The position numbers and the translations under genes were made by a program. This document shows, piece by piece, positions 8,130 through 14,821 of a stretch of 64,000 bases of DNA (positions are counted from its first letter, which is position 1; each line of letters opens with the position of its first letter). Below the pieces are notes generated by a model. The model made no database searches. It was given only the letters and a program-made list of their open reading frames with translations, and was not told where the DNA came from. The DNA comes from JASHPR01 sp963833885 (GTDB taxonomy: Bacteria > Actinomycetota > Actinomycetes > Streptosporangiales > Streptosporangiaceae), in contig CAWHZU010000002.1 of the NCBI GenBank assembly GCA_963833885.1, positions 62,001-126,000 on the forward strand, read 5' to 3'.

Positions 8130-8365
8130 GTGCCGTTTCCCGACGAGCCGACCCAGGTCACGATCGTGGACCACCAGCCGGGCTGGCCCAGCGAGTTCGA
8201 TCGCATCGCGGGCCAGCTACGGGAGGTGCTGGGCCGGGCGGCGATCGCCTGGCCGTGAGCGTGCCGGATCTGGCCGACTACGGCCAGATCAAGTCCCCCG
8301 CGACCGAGGTCCTGATCCGGGCTGCCGAGATGTGGGCCGCTCAGACGGGATGGGCGGTGAGCTGA
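8130..8365 (+). pseudogene. GrpB-family (nucleotidyltransferase-like) remnant with internal deletions
   Basis: Bases 8130-8258 encode 'VTIVDHQPGWPSEFDRIAGQ', the characteristic N-terminus of GrpB/UPF0157 proteins, ending in a stop at 8256. In another frame, to 8365, the reading is 'SVPDLADYGQIKSPATEVLI' and 'WAAQTGW', the typical GrpB C-terminus. The roughly 100 residues between, including the G-S-x-A/S-V-P-G active-site loop, are missing. Family members are about 170 aa; about 75 remain. A decayed gene produced by deletion plus frameshift. Confidence 0.7.
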
Positions 8366-8374
8366 TGACCGAGC

Positions 8375-9337
8375 TCAGCCGCCGGAGACGTGGACCTCGT
8401 ACCAGAAGCCGCCATTCAGGTTGATGTTGTTGCCGGTGGCCTGGCCGGGGTGGCTGTCGCCGATGTAGGTGTACAGCGGGTGCCCGTCGTAGGTGGCCTG
8501 GATCGTCCCGTCAGTGCGCTTGATCGTGCCGAGCTTGCCGGTGACACCGGGACCGGCCTTCTGCGCGCCGTAAACCGGCGGCCAGTAGGCAGCGCAGCTC
8601 CCGTAGCAGGCGGACTTCGTCGACGTGTCCGGGGCGAACCGGTACAGCGTCATGCCCTTGGAGTTGGTGAGCACGGTCACGCCGTTGATCTGGGTTGCCT
8701 TCAGCGCCTGACCGGATGCGGCCGAGGACGACGGCGCAGGGGCGCTTGGCGCGGTCGCTGCTCCGGCCACCGCGACCCCGAGCAGGACAAGGGCCAGCAC
8801 CGAAACCGCGCCAACCCCAGCCAGGAGACGGGGCAGGGCACGGGGCAGGCCGTCGCGCAGCCAGGCCATCTTTGGGCCGTGCATCGCGTGCTGCGGCCCG
8901 GGTGTCAGCGCCATCGCGGCCAGCACCGCGAACGCCGCGATCTCAATCACCCCGGCGACGATCCCGGCCGTGGTGCGTACCTCGCGGAAACCGAACAGCC
9001 CGAACCAGATCGTCAGCAGGTAGCCGCCCAGGGTGCTCAGCGAGAAGAGCGCCCCGGCCGCGGCGCCCAGCCGACTGCCGAGCAGCACGACCGCGGCGAG
9101 GACGAACGCAGCAATGATCTGAAGCAGGAACAGCACGCCGATCGTCGGGATCGTGCGGTACCCGGTCAGGTAGAGGTCGAGGTGGATGGCGCCGGTGGCT
9201 GCGAGCAGCCCGGCCCCGGCCACCCGCAGGGCAAGCTGCTGCCATGTCCGCTGCGGATGATTCGAGTGATTCGATCGACCCGGGCGCTGCGCATCCGGCA
9301 CGTGCTGCTGATGGTTAGGGCGGTGCGACGTGCTCAT
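8375..9337 (-). CDS. membrane protein with C-terminal secreted Lipoprotein_15 (YxxFxxD-type) repeats
   Basis: 320 residues: a polar N-terminus, about five hydrophobic segments between residues 38 and 190, a Ser/Ala/Pro linker, then two copies of the 'secreted repeat of unknown function' (COG4315). The first is LYRFAPDTSTKSACYGSCA with a C-x3-C pair and 'YWPPV', the second LYTYIGDSHPGQATGNN. The repeat domain is usually extracytoplasmic and often annotated as a lipoprotein; here it is tethered by a multi-pass membrane domain, a less common arrangement. Related stand-alone proteins occur with electron-transfer or metal genes, but no function is proven. Confidence 0.75.
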   Translation of the reverse strand: MSTSHRPNHQQHVPDAQRPGRSNHSNHPQRTWQQLALRVAGAGLLAATGAIHLDLYLTGYRTIPTIGVLFLLQIIAAFVLAAVVLLGSRLGAAAGALFSLSTLGGYLLTIWFGLFGFREVRTTAGIVAGVIEIAAFAVLAAMALTPGPQHAMHGPKMAWLRDGLPRALPRLLAGVGAVSVLALVLLGVAVAGAATAPSAPAPSSSAASGQALKATQINGVTVLTNSKGMTLYRFAPDTSTKSACYGSCAAYWPPVYGAQKAGPGVTGKLGTIKRTDGTIQATYDGHPLYTYIGDSHPGQATGNNINLNGGFWYEVHVSGG

Positions 9338-9456
9338 ACTCCATTCACGGTCTCGAGGCCACCCCGGTTCAACGCCGCCAAGCTGAGGGTGAGCCGCTCG
9401 CGTTTCGTTTATCGGGAGACGCGCCAGGCGTATCAGCCGACGCGTTACCCCGTACT

Positions 9457-9474
9457 GATACGTTTCCCCGTATC
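9457..9474. promoter_or_regulatory. inverted repeat upstream of the membrane/Lipoprotein_15 gene
   Basis: GATACG (9457-9462) and CGTATC (9469-9474) flank a 6-base loop, TTTCCC. The 167-bp gap before the membrane-protein gene is otherwise featureless apart from further GTATC/GTACT-like words nearby. It could be an operator in the promoter of the gene starting at 9337, or a weak hairpin after the phosphatase gene. Weakly supported. Confidence 0.3.
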
Positions 9475-9504
9475 GGTCGGGCGAAGCGTGGGCGAGGCGG
9501 CGGG

Positions 9505-11250
9505 TCAGGCGGTCGCCGGCGAGGCCTCCGACGTGCGCGCGCCACCCGGGCGGTCCGAACGGGGCCGGACCAGGGTGAACATCTCGAATTCGGTGTAATT
9601 CGGCGTGGGCGCGCCCGGCTCACCGGTCGTCGGGTTGACCGGGTCCGCGCCGACCGCGTGGTACTGGGTGACCGTGATGCTGGTCATCCCGCCCGGCGCT
9701 TCGGGATCCACGTCGAACACCGCGATCCCGTAGCCGGTGGAGGTGTCCCGCCGGGCCGACCAGGTGGCGTCCTCCACCGCGTCGGCTGCCGCGCGGGCGT
9801 ACACGTCCGGCGTCGACGTTGCCTCCGGCCGGTTCGCGTGCGTGAACACCTTGGCCTGGGGCAGGCCGTCGGCCTTGTCCAGGCCGTACTCGTCGAGGTT
9901 GGCGTCGGTTCCGCCGCAGCCGAGCACCAGGTGCACGGTCCCCCGGCTGGTGTCGAACACGCCCGTGTCGTGGGTCGTGACCGGGTGCGGCCGCAGTGTC
10001 TGCACCGGCGCTCCGGTGGCCACCTCGGTGCCCACCACGGCGTCGAAGCCGCGGCAGGGGAACGACCGCTCGTAGTCGTGGTCGTGGCCGTTGAGTACCA
10101 GGTCGACCTGGTACCGGTCGAACAGCGGCAGCCACTCCTGACGGATCCCCAGGTCAGAGCCGTTCCCGGTGGACGAGGATGAGCAGGCGATCTGGTGCAT
10201 CTGCGCGATGATCCAGTCGACCGACGGGTCCGAGCGCGCCGCCGCGAGCGTCCGCTCGAGCCAGGCGGTCTGGGCGCCGCCCGAGTAGCCGTGGATGTAG
10301 AACGAGGTGCCCGGCTCGATCGGCGGGTTGCCGGTGCTGGCCACCGGCGTCAGGGCGGCGGGCCCGGCCACGAACGCCCCGGCGTCCTGGAAGACGACGT
10401 CGTCGGCGTCCAGCGAGACGAACAGCACGGAGCCCACCTGGAACGAGTACCAGCGCCCGCGGAACCAGCCGGTGCCGTTGTCCGGCAGCAGGTACCGGGT
10501 CAGGTACGAGGTGAAACCCTGCGGACCGTTGTCGAACTCCACCTCGTGGTTGCCGGGGCACGGCATCCAGGCCCGGTTCGCGGCCGACGACTGGTTGTTG
10601 TTGCCGAAGTCCTGCCACACCTCAGGCTGGGCAGTCGGGTTCAGGTCGGCGTAGCACAGGTCGCCGTTGAGCAGGTGGAACAGGGGCTTGAACGACTCGA
10701 CGGCCGCGACCGCGTAGGCGCTCTGCCCGTAAGAGAGCACCCACTGGGTATTCGGCGTGGCCAGGTCGCCGAAGCTGGTGAACCGGAACCGCGCCCGCCC
10801 CGCCGGCGCAGTCCGGAACGAGGCGGCGAACGGCTGCGAACCGCTGTCGTTGTCGGCGGTCACCGTGTAGGAGTACTCGGTGTCCGGAGCTAGCCCGGTG
10901 AGCTGGGCGTGATAGGTCCAGACGGTCTCGCCGTTGATGCCGTCGGTGTAGGTCCGCTGGATCGCACGGACGGTGCGGCCGAATCCGCCACCCCGGCGCA
11001 GTTGCACCCGCGCGCCGGTGGCCTGGCCTGGCGAGGCCCAGGACACGGTCACACTCGACGCCGGGTCCGCGCCCCAGGTGAGGTGTATCTGCTCCGGAGT
11101 GCCGTCGGCGGCACCACCAGAGGCGGACGCCGCGCTTGCCGGACGGGCCGCGCCGAGGACCGTCAGCGGGCCCGCGGCGGCCAGCAGCCCGGTGCCGCCC
11201 GCGCCGGCCAGAATCTGCCGGCGGGTTAGGGACGAGTCATCGTGAGCCAT
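9505..11250 (-). CDS. Tat-exported purple-acid-phosphatase-like metallophosphoesterase
   Basis: A 581-residue exported phosphoesterase. Residues 1-45 form a twin-arginine signal (LTRRQILAGAGGTGLLAAAG); next comes a fibronectin-III-like purple acid phosphatase N-domain ('PEQIHLTWGADPASSVTVSW'), then the calcineurin-like domain. All five metal-site blocks are visible: SFGDLA, NGDLCYAD, PGNHE, 'IIAQMHQ' and NGHDHDYER. It likely releases phosphate from organic esters outside the membrane, with a dinuclear metal site. The ATG at 11250 (MAHDDSSLTRRQ) is preferred to 11265, which would reach toward the upstream direct repeat. A PHO-box-like repeat 19 bp upstream fits induction by phosphate starvation. 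Confidence 0.88.
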   Translation of the reverse strand: MAHDDSSLTRRQILAGAGGTGLLAAAGPLTVLGAARPASAASASGGAADGTPEQIHLTWGADPASSVTVSWASPGQATGARVQLRRGGGFGRTVRAIQRTYTDGINGETVWTYHAQLTGLAPDTEYSYTVTADNDSGSQPFAASFRTAPAGRARFRFTSFGDLATPNTQWVLSYGQSAYAVAAVESFKPLFHLLNGDLCYADLNPTAQPEVWQDFGNNNQSSAANRAWMPCPGNHEVEFDNGPQGFTSYLTRYLLPDNGTGWFRGRWYSFQVGSVLFVSLDADDVVFQDAGAFVAGPAALTPVASTGNPPIEPGTSFYIHGYSGGAQTAWLERTLAAARSDPSVDWIIAQMHQIACSSSSTGNGSDLGIRQEWLPLFDRYQVDLVLNGHDHDYERSFPCRGFDAVVGTEVATGAPVQTLRPHPVTTHDTGVFDTSRGTVHLVLGCGGTDANLDEYGLDKADGLPQAKVFTHANRPEATSTPDVYARAAADAVEDATWSARRDTSTGYGIAVFDVDPEAPGGMTSITVTQYHAVGADPVNPTTGEPGAPTPNYTEFEMFTLVRPRSDRPGGARTSEASPATA

Positions 11251-11268
11251 GCCCGAAAGTGTCACAAA

Positions 11269-11290
11269 ATACCGTGAACGTTACGTGACC
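11269..11290 (-). promoter_or_regulatory. PHO-box-like 11-bp direct repeat before the phosphatase gene
   Basis: On the minus strand two 11-nt units are adjacent: GGTCACGTAAC then GTTCACGGTAT, repeating G-K-T-C-A-C-G. Streptomyces PhoP binds direct repeats of 11 nt related to GTTCACC. The right-hand unit ends 19 bp before the start codon of a phosphatase, a biologically sensible target. The short distance implies a leaderless or short-leader mRNA. Confidence 0.5.
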
Positions 11291-11325
11291 ACCCGACGAG
11301 CGCCAGTGCCAGCGACGGTGAACTC

Positions 11326-12033
11326 CTAGCTCTGGTACTCGTCGTGGCGGCGCACCCAGTACTGGGGATCGTCGTGGCCGGCCTCGTCGCGGCCCTTCGG
11401 GACCAAGTCCAGGTACTGGTAGGCGGCGTTCATCATGTCGAGGCCCCGCGCGTACGTCGAATAGGTGTGGGACACGTGCCCGCCGTCGCCCGTGCAGAAG
11501 ACGCTGATGCCCTCCCGATCCGGGAAGCCGGGGTCGCCCGGACCGTAGTTGTATTCGGCGGTTCCGCTGGCCAACGTGTCGGGCCAGAACGCGACGCCGA
11601 AGTCGTGATTGAAGTCCGTGCCGCCGGACGAGAACCAGGGGAATGTCCAGCCCATCCGTTTGGCATATGCCGCGAGCTTGGGCTGCGGAGCCCGGGAGAT
11701 CGCGACCATGGTCACGTCGCGCGCGTTCAGATGCGCCGTGGCGCCGTTGAAGCTGTCCGCCCAGAAAGAGCAGTGCGGGCAGCCCTCATCCCAGTCGGGC
11801 GGGAACATGAAGTGGTACACGATCAGCTGGCTGCGCCCGTCGAACAGCTGGGAAAGGCTTCTTGTCCCGTCCGGGCCCTCGAAGAAGTACTCCTTGGTGA
11901 CCTCTTCCCAGGGCAGGTCACGTCGCTGCCGGGCGAGTTCCTCGCGCAGCCGGGTGAACTCCTTCTCCCGCTCCAGCAGCGCCTTGCGGGCGATCACCGA
12001 TTCTTCCGCGGACACCACTGTGTGCTCATCCAC
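11326..12033 (-). CDS. DUF899 family thioredoxin-like protein
   Basis: A 235-residue DUF899 protein with a thioredoxin-like fold. Seen: 'LLEREKEFTRLREELARQRR' N-terminal helix, then 'YHFMFPPDWDEGCPHCSFWA' with a C-P-H-C redox-type pair, 'VAISRAPQPKLAAYAKRMGW' and the FPWFSSGGTDFNHDF block that marks the family. Members are cytoplasmic and functionally uncharacterised; a disulphide-exchange role is inferred only from the fold and the CxxC. The RBS AGGAGG precedes ATG 12033. It follows no operon partner; the phosphatase gene lies downstream on the same strand. Confidence 0.88.
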   Translation of the reverse strand: MDEHTVVSAEESVIARKALLEREKEFTRLREELARQRRDLPWEEVTKEYFFEGPDGTRSLSQLFDGRSQLIVYHFMFPPDWDEGCPHCSFWADSFNGATAHLNARDVTMVAISRAPQPKLAAYAKRMGWTFPWFSSGGTDFNHDFGVAFWPDTLASGTAEYNYGPGDPGFPDREGISVFCTGDGGHVSHTYSTYARGLDMMNAAYQYLDLVPKGRDEAGHDDPQYWVRRHDEYQS

Positions 12034-12118
12034 CGCACAACCTCCTAGCCGCCCAGGCTAATAGGCCAGCCCGGCAACCCGGTGTCGCACCAAGAGCCAC
12101 CGCGCTATCGTCGCCAGC

Positions 12119-12934
12119 GTGCGCGACGACGATGCGTTCTGTGACTACGTCGCCAGCCGGCTCGCCGGGCTGCCGGGCGTGCAGGCCGTCGCCCTGGGCG
12201 GTTCCCGGGCCGCGGGCACCAACCGCGCGGACAGCGACTGGGACTTCGCCGTGTACTACCGCGGCGCGTTCTCCCCGGACGACCTACGCGCGGTCGGCTG
12301 GCCGGGGAGGGTGTTCGAGATCGGCGGCTGGGGCGGCGGCGTGTTCAACGGCGGCGCGTGGCTGCAGGTCGACGGGCGCAAGGTCGACGTGCACTACCGC
12401 GACCTGGAGGACGTCGAATACCGGCTTCACGAGGCGCAAGCGGGCAGGTTCGGGATCGAGCGGCTGCAGTTCCACCTGGCTGGCGTTCCCACCTACATCG
12501 TCCTGGCCGAAGTCGCCGGCAACAGGCTGCTGGCAGGGGAGCTGCCTGCCGAACTGAGCCCGCCGCAGTACCCGGCCGCGCTGCAGACCGCGGCGTCGCG
12601 CAGCTGGTGGAGCAGCGCCGAGGCGACACTCGACTACGGCCGGAATGCCTACGCGGAGCGCGGCCGGATCACCGAGACCGCGGGGGCGATCGCGGTGGCC
12701 GCGTGTCAGACCGCGCACGCCGCGGCGGCAGCGGCCGGGCAGTGGGTGACGAACGAGAAGACCCTGCTGGACCGGGTCGGCCTGCGCGGCGTGGACGAGA
12801 TCCTGGCCGGCCTGGCCCCGGACGCCGGAACGCTGACCAGGGCCGTCGACGGCGCGCTGGAACTCCTCGAGAACGCGGTGAGTCGGGCTGACCCGGGTCC
12901 GGCGGCGGCGAGCGCTACCGGTGGTGCAGGATAG
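12119..12934 (+). CDS. nucleotidyltransferase-domain protein (MNT/DUF4037-like)
   Basis: 271 residues with an N-terminal pol-beta-type nucleotidyltransferase core: 'ALGGSRAAGTNRADSDWDFA' has the GGS motif and the D-x-D metal ligands, and a third acid is in VDVHYRD. The C-terminal half is helical and Ala-rich, like the HEPN-like substrate domains attached to such enzymes. The transferred nucleotide and the target are unknown. The start is GTG at 12119. It ends 4 bp before the DyP start, so it is probably in one transcript with the DyP-encapsulin pair, an association not expected from textbook encapsulin operons. Confidence 0.8.
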   Translation: MRDDDAFCDYVASRLAGLPGVQAVALGGSRAAGTNRADSDWDFAVYYRGAFSPDDLRAVGWPGRVFEIGGWGGGVFNGGAWLQVDGRKVDVHYRDLEDVEYRLHEAQAGRFGIERLQFHLAGVPTYIVLAEVAGNRLLAGELPAELSPPQYPAALQTAASRSWWSSAEATLDYGRNAYAERGRITETAGAIAVAACQTAHAAAAAAGQWVTNEKTLLDRVGLRGVDEILAGLAPDAGTLTRAVDGALELLENAVSRADPGPAAASATGGAG

Positions 12935-12938
12935 ACCG

Positions 12939-14021
12939 GTGAGCACCGATGCAGCCGGAGCCGCTGGCGCGGAGCCGCAGGCCGTGCTGTCGCCGCTGAC
13001 CGGCGCCGCGATCTTCCTGATCGTCGTCGTCAACCAGGGCCAAGACAGCGCCGACACGGTGCGCGGGCTGTGCGGTGACCTGGCCGGGCTGATCCGGGCG
13101 GTGGGGTTCCGTGGCACCGAGGACTACCTGACGTGCGTGGCCGCCATCAGCGCGGACGGGTGGGACCGGCTGACCGGCCTGCCGAGGCCGGCCGGGCTGC
13201 ACCCGTTCATCGAGCTGCGGTCCGGCTCGAGGTTCGCCCCGGCCACGGCGGGCGACCTGCTGTTCCACATCCGCGCCGCGCGCATGGACCTGTGCTTCGA
13301 GCTGGCCACCCAGATCATGGTGCGGCTGTCCGGAGCGGTGACCGTGGCCGACGAGGTGCACGGCTTCCGCTACTTCGAGCACCGCGACCTGCTCGGCTTC
13401 GTTGACGGGACGGAGAACCCCGCGGGGCAGCTGGCGTTCGACTCGGTGATCATCGGTGCCGAGGATCCGGCTTACGCGGGCGGCAGCTATGTGATCGTGC
13501 AGAAGTACCTGCACGACATGGACGCCTGGAACGCGCTGCCGACCGAGCAGCAGGAGCTGGTGATCGGGCGGACAAAGCTCGCCGACATAGAGCTCGACGA
13601 CGACACAAAGCCGTCGTACGCGCACAGCGCCCTGACGACGATCACCGAGAACGGCAGGGAAGTGAAGATCGTCCGCGACAACATGCCGTTCGGCTCGGTC
13701 GGGGCGGGCGAGTACGGGACGTACTTCATCGGCTATTCGCGCGCGCCCGCCGTCACCGAGCTGATGCTGCGGAACATGTTCATCGGGCGGCCCGAGGGCA
13801 ACTACGACCGGATACTCGACGTCAGCCGGGCGGTGACCGGGGGCCTGTTCTTCGTGCCGCCGGCGCCGCTGCTGGAGAGCCTGGGTGACGACGATGACGC
13901 CGAGGATGGCCCGGGTGAACCTGACAACGCCGCGTACCAGAGCCCGCCAGCGGGCAGCGGCTCACACGGCACTGGCTCACTGAATATTGGCAGCCTGAGG
14001 GGAGAGTCCCAGTATGAATAA
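12939..14021 (+). CDS. Dyp-type haem peroxidase with encapsulin targeting peptide
   Basis: 360 residues, dye-decolourising peroxidase family: GFVDGTENP carries the catalytic Asp, and the proximal-His region 'HSALTTITENGREVKIVRDN' and 'GTYFIGYSRAP' are normal. The tail ends in TGSLNIGSLRGESQYE, a near-perfect match to the (D/T)GSLxIGSLKG cargo-loading peptide that directs DyP into encapsulin shells. The next gene encodes the shell and overlaps by 8 bp. The start at GTG 12939 is chosen because it follows an AGGA at good spacing and avoids overlap; GTG 12921 is also open. Likely an encapsulated peroxidase for oxidative stress. Confidence 0.95.
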   Translation: MSTDAAGAAGAEPQAVLSPLTGAAIFLIVVVNQGQDSADTVRGLCGDLAGLIRAVGFRGTEDYLTCVAAISADGWDRLTGLPRPAGLHPFIELRSGSRFAPATAGDLLFHIRAARMDLCFELATQIMVRLSGAVTVADEVHGFRYFEHRDLLGFVDGTENPAGQLAFDSVIIGAEDPAYAGGSYVIVQKYLHDMDAWNALPTEQQELVIGRTKLADIELDDDTKPSYAHSALTTITENGREVKIVRDNMPFGSVGAGEYGTYFIGYSRAPAVTELMLRNMFIGRPEGNYDRILDVSRAVTGGLFFVPPAPLLESLGDDDDAEDGPGEPDNAAYQSPPAGSGSHGTGSLNIGSLRGESQYE

Positions 14022-14817
14022 CCTGCACCGCGAGCTCGCGCCGATCTCGGACGAGGCCTGGGCCCAGATCGAGGAGGAGGCGGCGCGCACGTTCAAGCGT
14101 CACCTGGCTGGCCGACGCGTGGTCGACGTCGAGGGCCCGGCGGGCGTGGGATTCTCCGCCGTCGGCACCGGCCGGGTGCGCGGCATTGACCCGCCCGGCG
14201 ACGGCGTACAGGCCCGCTTGCGCCAGGTGGCGCCCCTGGTTGAGCTGCGTGCGACGTTCACCCTGAGCCGCGAGGAGATCGACGACGTGGCGCGGGGAGC
14301 GCAGGACGCCGACTGGCAGCCGGTCAAGGACGCCGCCAGGCAAATTGCGTTCGCCGAGGACGGCGCCATTGTCGAGGGCTACGCGGCCGCCGAAATCGAG
14401 GGCATCCGCAAGGGGGCGAGCAACCCGCCGGTGATCCTGCCCGCCGACGCCAAGGACTACCCGGCGGCGATCGCGCAGGCGCTCAGCCAGCTGCGGGTGG
14501 CGGGCGTGGACGGCCCGTATTCGGTGCTGCTGAGCGCCGACGCCTACACCGAGGTCAGCGAGACCAGCGACCACGGGTACCCGGTCATCGAGCACATCAA
14601 GCGCCTGCTGACCGGCGACATCATCTGGGCGCCCGCGATCAGCGGCGCGATCGTGCTGACGACCAGGGGCGGCGACTTCAGCCTGCACCTCGGCCAGGAC
14701 CTGTCGATCGGGTACCTCTCGCACACCGATGCCGAGGTCAGCCTGTACCTGCAGGAGTCGCTGACATTCCTGATGCTGACCAGCGAGGCGGCGGTGGGCT
14801 GCACGCCGGCCGCATAA
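14014..14817 (+). CDS. encapsulin shell protein (family 1, HK97 fold)
   Basis: A 267-residue family 1 encapsulin. The N-terminus MNNLHRELAPISDEAWAQIE is the typical cargo-binding helix, followed by 'TFKRHLAGRRVVDVEGPAGV' and the C-terminal 'YLSHTDAEVSLYLQESLTFL', all hallmarks of bacterial encapsulin protomers (usual length about 265). It self-assembles into a nanocompartment holding the DyP enzyme encoded just upstream. It overlaps the DyP gene by 8 bp and is convergent with the AfsR-like gene, whose stop lies only 5 bp away. Confidence 0.95.
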   Translation: MNNLHRELAPISDEAWAQIEEEAARTFKRHLAGRRVVDVEGPAGVGFSAVGTGRVRGIDPPGDGVQARLRQVAPLVELRATFTLSREEIDDVARGAQDADWQPVKDAARQIAFAEDGAIVEGYAAAEIEGIRKGASNPPVILPADAKDYPAAIAQALSQLRVAGVDGPYSVLLSADAYTEVSETSDHGYPVIEHIKRLLTGDIIWAPAISGAIVLTTRGGDFSLHLGQDLSIGYLSHTDAEVSLYLQESLTFLMLTSEAAVGCTPAA

Positions 14818-14821
14818 CCCG

